Below, piece by piece: positions 25,873 to 34,896 of a stretch of DNA of 64,000 bases. The position numbers and the translations under genes are program-made. Position 1 is the stretch's first letter; each line of letters starts with the position of its first letter. The notes under the pieces were generated by a model. It made no database searches. It was not told where the DNA came from and saw nothing but the letters and a program-made list of their open reading frames with translations. Source of the stretch: Vibrio hepatarius. Its GTDB lineage: Bacteria; Pseudomonadota; Gammaproteobacteria; Enterobacterales; Vibrionaceae. The stretch covers positions 1 to 64,000 of the forward strand of contig NZ_JAATOO010000006.1 of the NCBI RefSeq assembly GCF_011806575.1, read 5' to 3'.

Positions 25873-27780
25873 TTAAGCGATCGCTTCAATCATTTTTGCT
25901 TTGCGAACCTTCTTCAGAGTTACACACGTAACTGCGGTAACGACTGCGCCCGCCGCCATACAAATTAGAGCCAGCAGTGGGTAGTTCATCGCGCCAAGTA
26001 GAGCAACAACTGGACCGCCGTGCGCTACGCTGTTGGTGATGCCGAACGAGAACGCCATGACCGCCGCAACCATTGAACCAAGTACGTTTGCCGGAATTAC
26101 TGACATTGGATCTTGCGCTGCGAATGGGATCGCACCTTCAGAGATACCGACCAGGCCCATCGCGCCTGCTGCCTTACCAGCTTCGGTTTCTGACTCTTCA
26201 AACAGGTCAAACTTACGGCCCAATACGGTTGCTAATGCCATGCCTAGTGGAGCAACTGGGATTGCACACGCCATCGCGCCCATGAATTGTGTTTGACCGC
26301 TGGCAATCATGCCGACAGAGAATAGGAAGGCGACTTTGTTGAAAGGGCCACCCATATCAAAGCCAGCCATACCACCAAGCACGATACCGAGAAGAACAAC
26401 GTTACCTGTGCTCATGCTGGTAAGTAGCGCAGTTAGACCATCCATTAAACTTGCGATTGGCGCGCCAATAACGAAGATGAACAGACCTGCAATGAACAGT
26501 GAACCAGTGATTGGCGCAATCATGATTGGCACCAAAGGTTGGATGAACTTGTGGTAGTTGATCGAGGTAATCCACTTCACGAAGTAACCCACAAGCAGAC
26601 CAGCGATAATCGCGCCGATAAAGCCGGTACCTGCATCTGCGCCGTAGAAAGAGCCGTTGTTGGCAATCCAACCGCCGATTAGGCCAGGTGTTAACGCAGG
26701 GCGATCAGCAATCGCGTAAGCAATGTAGCCAGCAAGGATCGGAATCATCAAGGTAAAGGCAACCACACCTACGTTTAGGATTTGGTTCCAAATACTGCCT
26801 TCTGGGATTGCCATGCCAGCTTCACTAGGCTGACCACCAATCGCTAGCGCGAGAGCAATCAAAAGACCGCCTGTGACCACAAATGGGATCATGTGCGACA
26901 CGCCATTCATCAGGTAACGGTATAGGTCAGAACGAGCTTGAGAAGCTTTATCAGCCACCGAAGATTGGCTGTTAGCATTGGCGTCTGCTTGGTATGCTGG
27001 CGCGTTTAACGCCTCGTTAATCAGTGCTTGCGCATCGCGAATCGGCGCTTTGACGTTGGTTTTCACCACGCGCTTTCCCGCAAAGCGATTCATGTCGACT
27101 TGTTTGTCACACGCGACAATGATTGCTTCAGCGCGCTCGATTTCTTCTGCTGTCGGGCTGTTTTTCACACCAATTGAGCCATTGGTTTCAACCTTAACTT
27201 CGTAACCCATCGCCGCCGCGCCTTTTTCTAACGCTTCGGCTGCAAGGTAGGTATGTGCAACGCCAGCTGGACAGCCCGTGACACCGATGATGAAGCCTTT
27301 ACTCTCTTCAGCGCTTACCACTGACTGTGGCTCTTGTTTCGCCAGCAGCAGCGCTAGCGCTTCTTCAGTGTTTGAAGCGTTTAGGAAAGCGTCGATAAAG
27401 CCTTCTTCAATCAGTTTTGAAGAAAGCTCGGCTAGCACTTCGATGTGGTGGTTATCGCCACCATCTGGAGAGGCGATCATAAAGAACAGTTTTGATGGCA
27501 AACCGTCTTCTGCACCGTAGTCGATACCCGATTGGCTCACACCAATAACTACTGCTGGCTCTAGAACGGCGGCACTTTTCGCATGCGGAATAGCAACACC
27601 ATCTTCAAAACCTGTATTACCTAATTCTTCGCGCGCTTTAATATCGGTCAGAAACTGTGTTTGGTCAGAAATACGACCTTGCGCATGAAGAACAGAAACC
27701 AGTTCTTGAAAAACCTCTTCTTTCGAAGTCGCTTGAAGATCAAGTTTAATTAATTCTTCGTTTATTAATTTGGTGATCAT
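25873..27780 (-). CDS. PTS fructose-family EIIABC (order A-B-C), probable mannose transporter
   Basis: 635 residues. EIIA is about 1-150 with His66 in GVAIPHAKS. EIIB is about 160-260 with Cys170 in GVTGCPAGVAHTYLAA. EIIC is about 285-635 (MNGVSHMIPFVVTGG, GGMAGFDMGGPFNKVAFLF, ISEGAIPFAAQDP). It is a complete sugar importer and kinase needing only HPr. The adjacent manA and the AraC-type regulator upstream point to mannose, and V. cholerae has a comparable arrangement. The substrate remains an inference. One copy of the 23-bp regulon motif lies 80 bp before its start. Confidence 0.9.
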   Translation of the reverse strand: MITKLINEELIKLDLQATSKEEVFQELVSVLHAQGRISDQTQFLTDIKAREELGNTGFEDGVAIPHAKSAAVLEPAVVIGVSQSGIDYGAEDGLPSKLFFMIASPDGGDNHHIEVLAELSSKLIEEGFIDAFLNASNTEEALALLLAKQEPQSVVSAEESKGFIIGVTGCPAGVAHTYLAAEALEKGAAAMGYEVKVETNGSIGVKNSPTAEEIERAEAIIVACDKQVDMNRFAGKRVVKTNVKAPIRDAQALINEALNAPAYQADANANSQSSVADKASQARSDLYRYLMNGVSHMIPFVVTGGLLIALALAIGGQPSEAGMAIPEGSIWNQILNVGVVAFTLMIPILAGYIAYAIADRPALTPGLIGGWIANNGSFYGADAGTGFIGAIIAGLLVGYFVKWITSINYHKFIQPLVPIMIAPITGSLFIAGLFIFVIGAPIASLMDGLTALLTSMSTGNVVLLGIVLGGMAGFDMGGPFNKVAFLFSVGMIASGQTQFMGAMACAIPVAPLGMALATVLGRKFDLFEESETEAGKAAGAMGLVGISEGAIPFAAQDPMSVIPANVLGSMVAAVMAFSFGITNSVAHGGPVVALLGAMNYPLLALICMAAGAVVTAVTCVTLKKVRKAKMIEAIA

Positions 27781-27859
27781 TGTCGAACCCCTATAAATAT
27801 AATTTTTATTTCAGGGATATTCTTGAATTAATCAGAAGCAGACTGTAGTGAAGAAAAAA

Positions 27860-27882
27860 TGCATTTACTGGAAGATTGTAAC
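27860..27882 (+). promoter_or_regulatory. 23-bp regulon motif, site A
   Basis: It reads TGCATTTACTGGA then AGAT then TGTAAC. It shares TGCRTTWACTGGA and the TGTAAC end, at identical spacing, with sites at 28043 and 30224. It lies 80 bp upstream of the A-B-C EIIABC start, in the divergent region shared with the AraC-type gene. Confidence 0.6.
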
Positions 27883-28042
27883 CGCCTAATCGCAATGTGA
27901 TTTAGATCGTCTACAAGATAAAACTAGCTGCATATCTGATGCATAATGGTGAACCTTGTTATTCATAGATTTTCTGCGCTAAGTACAAGACGTGTAGGTG
28001 TTTATAGGCTTTTGTCCATTAAAGTGAGAACTGGATAATTGA

Positions 28043-28065
28043 TGCGTTAACTGGATTTTTGTAAC
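28043..28065 (+). promoter_or_regulatory. 23-bp regulon motif, site B, with an upstream half copy
   Basis: It reads TGCGTTAACTGGA then TTTT then TGTAAC. The core AACTGGAT is repeated at 28029-28036, exactly 20 bp before its copy at 28049-28056. That is about two helical turns, as expected for a dimeric AraC-type protein on direct repeats. Confidence 0.6.
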
Positions 28066-28165
28066 CTTGAAGTGGAAGTGTGATTTTGCTCAATAGCGTG
28101 AAATAACTTTCGGGTGTATATCTATAACCAATAGCATCACCGGTGCACATATAGAGTGTGAAAGA

Positions 28166-29008
28166 ATGATTTTCCATGATTTAATTTCGGCAGTATTAAA
28201 TGAACGTGAACCATTTCATAATATTTGGTTTGCGGGGGATTTTCATACACCACCTGAATTTAGCTATCAGGTTAATTTTCCTCGTTTAGAATTGGTTCTT
28301 TATGGGGAATATATTAATGAGATGGAAAGCCACGACAGAAAAGTTACCAATATTGTCGCCCAAAAAGGTGATGCGATATTTATTCCGCCTAACTGCTGGA
28401 ACAAACCTGATTGGGATAGTGACTGTTCTGTGTTAAGCATTCTATTTGGGCGTCGCCAGCTTGGCTTGAGCTTTGTGAGTAAACGCAAAGGCGAAGCAAA
28501 CTTCTACGATATTCAAAAACACAGCATCCAGACTCGTTCAGGCTTCGCTATTGATAACATTTTGGAAGCGCTTAGCTCGTTAGCGCGTGAAAACATCAAG
28601 AAACCGATGGATGAATTGCTACTACAAGCCTTGTTGCAGTATGCGAAAACGATGTTGGATGCACCTGTCGAGCAGCAGTCACAAAACCGCGTTCAAGATT
28701 TGTATCAGGGGATTTGTATCTATATTCAAGAGAACTTTCATCGACCAATCACTCGTGACAGTATCGCGTCACGCTTCAGCATCTCATCTAACCATTTGTC
28801 ACGCCTTTTTCGCCAGCAAGGGCATATGACGTTGGCAGATTACATTACTTGGGTAAGAGTGGACCGTGCCAAATTCATGCTGAAAAAGTACAACTTCAAA
28901 CTCAATGACGTATCTATTCGCTGTGGTTTTAAAGATGTGAACTATTTTTGTCGCGTCTTTAAAAGTCGTACTGGCAGAACACCGACAGAATACCGTGGTT
29001 CCATTTGA
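28166..29008 (+). CDS. AraC-family transcriptional regulator of the PTS island
   Basis: 280 residues. The N-terminal cupin-like sensing region includes GDAIFIPPNCWNKPDW. The C-terminal double helix-turn-helix is at about 180-280 (ITRDSIASRFSISSNHLSRLFRQQGHMTLADYITWVRVDRAKFML, then DVSIRCGFKDVNYFCRVFKSRTGRTPTEYR). It is divergent from the EIIABC-manA operon and next to the EIIB/EIIA genes. The 23-bp motifs in both flanking promoter regions are its probable binding sites, so it likely activates sugar uptake when the sugar is present. Confidence 0.88.
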   Translation: MIFHDLISAVLNEREPFHNIWFAGDFHTPPEFSYQVNFPRLELVLYGEYINEMESHDRKVTNIVAQKGDAIFIPPNCWNKPDWDSDCSVLSILFGRRQLGLSFVSKRKGEANFYDIQKHSIQTRSGFAIDNILEALSSLARENIKKPMDELLLQALLQYAKTMLDAPVEQQSQNRVQDLYQGICIYIQENFHRPITRDSIASRFSISSNHLSRLFRQQGHMTLADYITWVRVDRAKFMLKKYNFKLNDVSIRCGFKDVNYFCRVFKSRTGRTPTEYRGSI

Positions 29009-29017
29009 GTGGAAAGG

Positions 29018-29794
29018 TTAGGCAAGCAAGCTCGACATGGCGTACATCAACAACGCTTGTAAGTCGACGCTGCTTTTTGTTAGCAGCAATCGATCGGCCA
29101 TTTGGTCCGTTAGTAGATTTCTAGTCAGGTTAGTTGCCGCGATGATTTGTTCACGTGTTGGTTTATCTGGCATCACCAGTGCTATTGCCAGGTGAACCTC
29201 TCCCATCTTTGACGACCAATCCATTGGTTGATCGTTGGCGATGACAGCAATAGAAATGTGCTCAACACCCGCATACATCACGTGAGGCAGGGCGATTCCC
29301 GGTGCCACGCATGTCGAGGAACGCTCTTCTCTTTTGATGAACGCGAGGAGTAGTTCGTCGGGGTAAATAGGGTGGATCAGTTGGGCGAGTCCTTTTAAAC
29401 ATTCAAATTTCGTCAACTCGGTATGTGCTTTTGCGTAATGCCATTTGATTTCACAGGGGGGGCAGATTTGTGGCAAGCGCTCTGCCAATTGGCTCGAAAA
29501 CTCGTAGTTGATATTGGAGCCAACCACAGTAAAGTGCTCGGCGATAATATCTTTGATTACAAAACACGCTAGCTCAGCATCGATACCAATCGCCGTAATT
29601 TGGCACAGATCGCCTTGGCGCAACCCAGCCTGAAAAATCGCCACGGACTTCGTCAGCTCCGCAACACGATTTTGCGTGATATTGACGATATGTAGAGTGC
29701 TTTTAAACTTCGTTGCGACGCGATTCAGCGGCTGGACCACATGAGCACTCGCATTAGTATTTTCGACAAAAAAGGTGATCTGGTATTCGTTCAT
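29018..29794 (-). CDS. Fusion of a degenerate HPr-like domain and PTS EIIA (fructose family)
   Basis: 258 residues from the ATG at 29794. Residues 1-90 resemble HPr/FPr (ITFFVENTNASAH, then KSVAIFQAGLRQGDLCQITAIGIDAELA). His18 aligns with the HPr phosphohistidine, but the following Arg of HARPA is replaced by Val-Val, so normal phosphotransfer from enzyme I is doubtful. Residues about 115-258 are an EIIA domain with His171 in GIALPH. It follows a stand-alone EIIB by 23 bases with no EIIC nearby on this strand. Thus it may serve another EIIC or have a regulatory role. Confidence 0.8.
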   Translation of the reverse strand: MNEYQITFFVENTNASAHVVQPLNRVATKFKSTLHIVNITQNRVAELTKSVAIFQAGLRQGDLCQITAIGIDAELACFVIKDIIAEHFTVVGSNINYEFSSQLAERLPQICPPCEIKWHYAKAHTELTKFECLKGLAQLIHPIYPDELLLAFIKREERSSTCVAPGIALPHVMYAGVEHISIAVIANDQPMDWSSKMGEVHLAIALVMPDKPTREQIIAATNLTRNLLTDQMADRLLLTKSSVDLQALLMYAMSSLLA

Positions 29795-29817
29795 CAGCAA
29801 GTTCAGTGGCGGGAATG

Positions 29818-30120
29818 TTAGTTGCGGCAGTGGACTAGAAACACTTTGTCGACATTCAGCAACACGTCTTCTATAGAGATTTGAATTTTGGGCGTGCTTT
29901 CAAATCGGGCAGGCTGTTCGATCTCAATATCAGACACAATTAACACGCGGTCGGCTTGAGCAATATCGTGGGGCGTGAGCTGATTTTCAATCCCCATTGC
30001 GCCTTGCGTCTCCACTTTGATTTGTACGTTATATTTTGGCGCAGCTTTGATTAATGCATCTGCTGCCATATAGGTATGCGCGATGCCTGTAGGGCATGCT
30101 GTCACCGCTACGATTCTCAT
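29818..30120 (-). CDS. Stand-alone PTS fructose-family EIIB
   Basis: 100 residues, a single EIIB domain with active-site Cys9 in VTACPTGIAHTYMAADAL, then KVETQGAMGIENQL. It accepts phosphate from an EIIA, probably the HPr-like/EIIA fusion encoded directly downstream, and would pass it to a sugar bound by an EIIC encoded elsewhere. It is divergent from the A-C-B EIIABC gene. A hairpin abuts its start codon. Confidence 0.85.
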   Translation of the reverse strand: MRIVAVTACPTGIAHTYMAADALIKAAPKYNVQIKVETQGAMGIENQLTPHDIAQADRVLIVSDIEIEQPARFESTPKIQISIEDVLLNVDKVFLVHCRN

Positions 30121-30124
30121 CTTC

Positions 30125-30148
30125 TATCCACATTATTTTTTGTGGATA
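30125..30148 (-). promoter_or_regulatory. Hairpin abutting the EIIB start codon
   Basis: TATCCACA (30125-30132) and TGTGGATA (30141-30148) form an 8-bp perfect stem that ends four bases before the EIIB ATG. The stem would cover the GGATA part of the ribosome site, so translation control is possible. Confidence 0.4.
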
Positions 30149-30223
30149 TTAGCACAGCGCTAACCAATTGAATCTAACTAAGCACGAATTAGCGCAAGAG
30201 CTCTATCACAGTTTAAATCTCAT

Positions 30224-30246
30224 GTTACATTAATCCAGTAAATGCA
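30224..30246 (-). promoter_or_regulatory. 23-bp regulon motif, site C
   Basis: On the minus strand it reads TGCATTTACTGGA then TTAA then TGTAAC, the same length and spacing as sites A and B. It sits in the divergent promoter region between EIIB and the A-C-B EIIABC. Confidence 0.6.
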
Positions 30247-30388
30247 CTCTTAGTCCTATATCTCGAAAAATTGGCGCTGGTTAATCTATGTCCAGATAGA
30301 ATGAGCAGGAACGCATTCGAGTTAGGGGATTCTGTATCTCAAACTCACTTGGGTATATATTCGAGCGTGAATATTGGAAGGTAAAACA

Positions 30389-32260
30389 ATGGACATCACA
30401 AACCTGATTGAGTTGGACACGATCTGCTTAGATTTGAAAGCTCAAACCAAACAAGAAGCGCTCGAAGAACTGACCAAAATGCTAGAGGCGGCGGGTAAGC
30501 TGAACAATCCAAGCCAGTTCTTGGCTGATATTTGGAAGCGTGAAGAGATAGGAAACACCGGTTTTGATGATGGTATTGCCATTCCACATGCCAAAAGTGA
30601 TGCGGTAGCGAAGCCAGCAGTCGCGGTTGGGATCAGCCGCAATGGGATCGATTATGGTGCAGAGGACGGCGAACTGTCTGATGTCTTTTTTATGCTGGCA
30701 TCACCTGAGGGGGATGATAATCAGCACATTGAAGTGTTGGCACAAATCTCCACTAAAATCATCGAAGATGGCTTTGTTGAAAAGCTAAAAGCAGCGCAAT
30801 CGCGAGAAGATGCGTTCGAAATGCTGACCGATATTGAATCCCAACCAGATCAGTTTTTATCCACCTCTCTGGAGTTTTCGACAGAGCCACTAAGCCCTTG
30901 GGCGCAGAAGCTTAGCCGTATAAAAGAACACCTACTGTTTGGCACATCACACATGATCCCGTTTATCGTCGCGGGTGGCGTATTGTTGTCGTTGTCGGTG
31001 ATGATCTCTGGCCAAGGTGGCGTACCACAAGAAGGTGTGCTTGCCGATATCGCGCAAATGGGTATCGCGGGACTTACTCTATTTACAATGGTGCTTGGTG
31101 GATATATCGCTTATTCCATTGCAGATAAACCAGGGCTTGCACCGGGCATGATAGGCTCTTGGATTGCGGTCAGCCATTACAATACTGGTTTCCTTGGCGC
31201 GATTGTCGTGGGTTTCTTTGCTGGTTTTGTCGTGTGGCTTTTAAAGAAGATTAAATTGCCAGACAGCATGAGTTCACTTGGTTCGATATTCATCTATCCA
31301 TTAGTCGGTACGTTTGTTACCTGCGGCGCAGTGATGTGGGTGATTGGTGCGCCAATTGCCAGCGCAATGACAACCATGAATGAGCTACTGACAGGCATGG
31401 CGGGCTCGGGCAAAGTGATGCTCGGTACTGTGCTTGGAGCGATGACGGCTTTTGATATGGGTGGTCCAATTAACAAAGTGGCGACCTTGTTTGCACAAAC
31501 TCAAGTGAATACCCAGCCGTGGCTAATGGGCGGAGTGGGCATTGCGATATGTACGCCACCTTTGGGTATGGCACTGGCGACGTTCTTAGCACCAAGCAAA
31601 TTTAAACGGGATGAACGTGAAGCGGGTAAAGCAGCTGGAATTATGGGAATGATTGGCATCAGTGAAGGTGCGATCCCTTTCGCTACTGGCGACCCTGCTC
31701 GTGTACTACCTGCAATTGTCGCGGGTGGCATTGTGGGAAATGTGATTGGTTTTATGTTCCATGTCATGAACCATGCGCCGTGGGGCGGCTGGATAGTGCT
31801 ACCTGTCGTTGATGGCAAAATCGGTTATATCGTCGGTACAATTGCGGGGTCCTTCACTACGGCGTTGATTGCTATTGCACTAAAGAAAACGGTGACTGAA
31901 GATGACAACTATCCTCGTCACTCGCAAGGTTATGGCTCTGTTGTGGGTGAGGGAGAAGCGGACATATTGGCGGTGACGTCTTGTCCGTCTGGAGTCGCGC
32001 ACACATTCCTAGCGGCTAAGTCTCTAGAGAAAGCTGCGTGTGCTCTCGGTATTAAGATTAAAGTCGAAACCCAAGGAGCGAATGGGGTGATAAACCGAAT
32101 TACAGACAAAGATATTGAAAAAGCGCGGTTTGTTATTTTTGCTCATGATGTCGCGATTAAAGAGCCAGAACGTTTCAGAAAGATCAAAGTGCTGGATGTG
32201 AGCACTAAAGACGCAATGTTTAACGCCGCCGCTCTAATACATGCAAAGAAAAGTTACTAG
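30389..32260 (+). CDS. PTS fructose-family EIIABC with permuted order A-C-B
   Basis: 623 residues from the ATG at 30389, with GGAAGG nine bases upstream. EIIA is about 1-150 with His67 in GIAIPHAKS. EIIC is about 175-510 (HMIPFIVAGGVLLSLS, TAFDMGGPINKVATLFAQTQ). EIIB is C-terminal (about 530-623) with TSCPSGVAHTFLAAKSLEKA. The A-C-B order differs from the A-B-C protein at 25873 and equals the EIIA and EIIC-EIIB pair at 22489-24344 fused into one chain. It imports and phosphorylates a fructose/mannose-class sugar. The site C motif suggests control by the AraC-type protein. Confidence 0.9.
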   Translation: MDITNLIELDTICLDLKAQTKQEALEELTKMLEAAGKLNNPSQFLADIWKREEIGNTGFDDGIAIPHAKSDAVAKPAVAVGISRNGIDYGAEDGELSDVFFMLASPEGDDNQHIEVLAQISTKIIEDGFVEKLKAAQSREDAFEMLTDIESQPDQFLSTSLEFSTEPLSPWAQKLSRIKEHLLFGTSHMIPFIVAGGVLLSLSVMISGQGGVPQEGVLADIAQMGIAGLTLFTMVLGGYIAYSIADKPGLAPGMIGSWIAVSHYNTGFLGAIVVGFFAGFVVWLLKKIKLPDSMSSLGSIFIYPLVGTFVTCGAVMWVIGAPIASAMTTMNELLTGMAGSGKVMLGTVLGAMTAFDMGGPINKVATLFAQTQVNTQPWLMGGVGIAICTPPLGMALATFLAPSKFKRDEREAGKAAGIMGMIGISEGAIPFATGDPARVLPAIVAGGIVGNVIGFMFHVMNHAPWGGWIVLPVVDGKIGYIVGTIAGSFTTALIAIALKKTVTEDDNYPRHSQGYGSVVGEGEADILAVTSCPSGVAHTFLAAKSLEKAACALGIKIKVETQGANGVINRITDKDIEKARFVIFAHDVAIKEPERFRKIKVLDVSTKDAMFNAAALIHAKKSY

Positions 32261-32290
32261 ATTAGCGAGACAAAGTATTGATTTGTTGAT

Positions 32291-32319
32291 AAAAAGAGCC
32301 GCATTTAGCGGCTCTTTTT
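32291..32319. terminator. Bidirectional terminator
   Basis: The 12-bp stem (32291-32302 with 32308-32319) has A and T runs at its two ends. It serves the EIIABC gene and azurin. Confidence 0.85.
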
Positions 32320-32340
32320 AACGAAGCTAAGTCAATGCAA

Positions 32341-32793
32341 TTACATAAACTCAAATTTACCTTTCATTACCGCCCAGTGACCTGGGAATGAACAGAAGAA
32401 TGAGTAATCACCGCCAGCCGTCATGTTTTCCGTGCTGAACGTAACGCTTGTGCTCTCGCCACCGCCGATGACTTTAGTGTGTGCGTAGACTCGCTCATCA
32501 CCCGGTTTTATGTAGTTATTGTCTACACCAGCCGACATACCGTCGGTACCGATAGCTTGCACGTTGGCGGTGTCCGCGATGACAACGTTGTGTCCCATTG
32601 TCTGCGCCGCCAACTTACCAGTGTGGTTAAGCGTCAGAGTCACTTCTTTACAGGTTGCTGGTACGCTTAATGTTTGTGTGGAAAACTGCATCATGTCGTT
32701 GGCATCAATCGATACTTCACATTCTGCATTTGCTTGCGCGCCGAAACTGACTCCAACCAGAGCAAACGTTGCTGCTAATAAACGTAAAGACAT
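32341..32793 (-). CDS. azu: Azurin (blue copper protein)
   Basis: 150 residues with a 23-residue signal peptide (cleavage after QANA). The mature protein matches azurin. The copper ligands are visible: His in MGHNVVIAD, then Cys, His and Met in SFFCSFPGHWAVMKGKFEFM. The N-terminal disulfide pair (ECEVSID and PATCKEV) is present. It is a periplasmic one-electron carrier, and in vibrios its partner is not settled. A Fur-box-like sequence lies 52 bp upstream. Confidence 0.92.
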   Translation of the reverse strand: MSLRLLAATFALVGVSFGAQANAECEVSIDANDMMQFSTQTLSVPATCKEVTLTLNHTGKLAAQTMGHNVVIADTANVQAIGTDGMSAGVDNNYIKPGDERVYAHTKVIGGGESTSVTFSTENMTAGGDYSFFCSFPGHWAVMKGKFEFM

Positions 32794-32844
32794 ATCACTT
32801 TCTCCATTTTATGTTTTTGGGCTTGTTTGGACCAACCGATCCAA

Positions 32845-32859
32845 TGGTTCTCATTATCA
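32845..32859. promoter_or_regulatory. Fur-box-like sequence upstream of azurin
   Basis: TGGTTCT-C-ATTATCA has a perfect right half (7 of 7) and 4 of 7 in the left half of the TGATAAT-N-ATTATCA core. It could be a Fur or related metalloregulator site. Confidence 0.4.
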
Positions 32860-33030
32860 TCCTATTGAGGTGCTGAAAATGTGCTTCAATCGATAAATTG
32901 ACGTTTTGTTGTGCTATTACGAAGTAAGTCTCGGTATTGATCACCGGCACTTAACTCTGTGGAGTTTGTGCGTCACGTTTTAATTTAGAGTTTGTAATCT
33001 TAGAGTTTGAACATCGTTGTGACTTACATA

Positions 33031-33063
33031 CAAAAAAAGCCAGCAGGTTTAACGCTGCTGGCT
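33031..33063 (-). terminator. Terminator downstream of ahpF
   Basis: A 9-bp GC-rich stem (33038-33046 with 33055-33063) runs into seven T's on the minus strand. It lies about 120 bp after the ahpF stop, leaving a structured 3' region. Confidence 0.8.
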
Positions 33064-33181
33064 CGCTCACTTGGGCTTCTAGTAAGTGCATCTCTGCTCA
33101 TGAAGTTCTATTACGACGTCCCGATAAACCGCTCGCTATAGCGGTTCCGCCGTTTGCTTCATGTAACAGACGAATGCACGA
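33064..33181 (-). ncRNA. Structured 3' region of ahpF, possible small RNA
   Basis: Between the ahpF stop and its terminator lies a 7-bp hairpin (33127-33133 with 33140-33146). It is enclosed by ATGAAG/CTTCAT (33100-33105 with 33157-33162). With the terminator hairpin this could form a 3'-UTR-derived small RNA of about 150 nt. There is no recognised family and this is a candidate only. Confidence 0.25.
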
Positions 33182-34750
33182 TTATCCTTGCTTACGGATG
33201 AGGTAATCGAACGCGCCTAAGCTTGCTTTTGCACCTTCACCCATGGCGATGATGATCTGTTTGTAAGGAACGGTTGTCGCGTCACCTGCTGCGAACACGC
33301 CTTCAAGGCTGGTTTCGCCGTGGCTGCCTACTTCAATCTCACCGCGTGGTGATAAGCTCACTTCTGAATCTTTTAGCCACTCAGTGTTTGGTACCAAACC
33401 GATTTGAACAAAGATACCTGACAGTTCTAGCTGTTTGATTTCATCAGTATTGCGGTCCTTGTACTTAAGACCCGTTACGCGTTTGCTATCACCCACTACT
33501 TCTGTCGTTTGCGCCATAGTAATGATGTCAATGTTTGGTAGCGAGTTTGCCTTATTGATCAGCACTTGGTCAGCACGTAGTACGTCTGCAAACTCCAGTA
33601 CCGTTACGTGTTCGACAATACCGGCTAGGTCGATTGCGGCTTCGATACCTGAGTTACCACCACCGATAACCGCGGTTTTCTTACCTTTGAATAAAGGACC
33701 ATCACAGTGAGGGCAGTATGCAACGCCTTTGTTACGATACTCTTGCTCTCCCGGAACGTTCATTTCGCGCCAGCGTGCACCCGGGCTTAAGATAACGCTT
33801 TGGCTCTTGAGTGTCGCACCACTTGCAAGTTGAACATGGATTAAACCATCTTCAGTGTGTGCTGCGCCCATGATTTTTTCAGCCTGTTGCTCTGTAACAA
33901 CGTCAACGTCGTACTCTTTCAAGTGCTCACCAAGATCTGCCGCTAGCTTAGGACCTTCTGTGCGTTTCACTGATATAAAGTTTTCAATCGCCATCGTGTC
34001 CATCACTTGACCACCGAAGCGTTTAGCAACCACACCTGTGCGAATGCCTTTACGAGCTGCATACAGAGCCGCTGCGCTACCACCAGGACCACCACCAACA
34101 ACCAGTACGTCATACGGGTCTTTCTCGTTCAGTGCTTTTGCTGCTTTTTCGCTTGCGCTGTCGTCGACTTTGTTAAGGATTTCGGTCAACGACATACGGC
34201 CTTGGCCGAAGAGTTCACCATTAACAAACACGCTTGGAACCGCCATGATATCGCGCTGTTTCACTTCGTCTTGGAACAGTGCGCCGTCGATCATGGTCGC
34301 TTTAATTTTCGGGTTGATCGCCGCCATCATGTTGAACGCTTGTACAACGTCAGGACAATTCTGACACGACAGAGAAATAAAGACTTCTACATCCAGCTCT
34401 TTGTCTAGTGCTGCAATCTGCTCGATCACTTCTGGCTCAAGCTTAATTGGGTGACCACCTGAGTGAAGCAGCGCAAGAATCAGCGAAGTAAACTCGTGTC
34501 CCATTGGCAGACCAGCAAATCTAAGCGCGGTACTCTTACTTGGGTTAGACACCGCCATTACTGGTTTGCGCTCACTTGCTGAGTCGTCGCGAACCACGGT
34601 AATGAAGTCACTCAGTTCTGCAATTTGGTTGGCAAGCGATAGAATGTCGTTTGATGCCTTGCTTTCATCTAGGCTAACCACTAGACGAACATCTTCTTTT
34701 ACGTTGGCTAGATATTGTTTTAGTTGTTGTTGAATAGCTTGGTCTAGCAT
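33182..34750 (-). CDS. ahpF: Alkyl hydroperoxide reductase subunit F
   Basis: 522 residues, the normal AhpF length. The N-terminal tandem thioredoxin-fold domain has CxxC in [12 protein letters not shown]. The FAD-binding motif is [19 protein letters not shown]. The thioredoxin-reductase-type CxxC is in [11 protein letters not shown], and NADH binding is in [18 protein letters not shown]. It reduces AhpC with NADH in the cytosol to remove organic peroxides and H2O2. It follows ahpC by 146 bp on the same strand. Confidence 0.95.
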   Translation of the reverse strand: MLDQAIQQQLKQYLANVKEDVRLVVSLDESKASNDILSLANQIAELSDFITVVRDDSASERKPVMAVSNPSKSTALRFAGLPMGHEFTSLILALLHSGGHPIKLEPEVIEQIAALDKELDVEVFISLSCQNCPDVVQAFNMMAAINPKIKATMIDGALFQDEVKQRDIMAVPSVFVNGELFGQGRMSLTEILNKVDDSASEKAAKALNEKDPYDVLVVGGGPGGSAAALYAARKGIRTGVVAKRFGGQVMDTMAIENFISVKRTEGPKLAADLGEHLKEYDVDVVTEQQAEKIMGAAHTEDGLIHVQLASGATLKSQSVILSPGARWREMNVPGEQEYRNKGVAYCPHCDGPLFKGKKTAVIGGGNSGIEAAIDLAGIVEHVTVLEFADVLRADQVLINKANSLPNIDIITMAQTTEVVGDSKRVTGLKYKDRNTDEIKQLELSGIFVQIGLVPNTEWLKDSEVSLSPRGEIEVGSHGETSLEGVFAAGDATTVPYKQIIIAMGEGAKASLGAFDYLIRKQG

Positions 34751-34896
34751 GTGTTACATACCTTTTAATGATTATGCTGGATAAAAACAATCAAGCAGAG
34801 AGCAAACTAGGCTGAAGGTCGTCAAGGTATCAGACCTAGGATGCTCTCTTAATTGGGTTATGGTTCTATTAGTGAACCGTGTGGGCTAATCTTGAC

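Noticed and set aside
27896..27911. CRP site TGTGA-TTTAGA-TCGTC upstream of the A-B-C EIIABC
   Set aside because: The left half is perfect but only 2 of 5 bases match in the right half, too weak to list as a feature.
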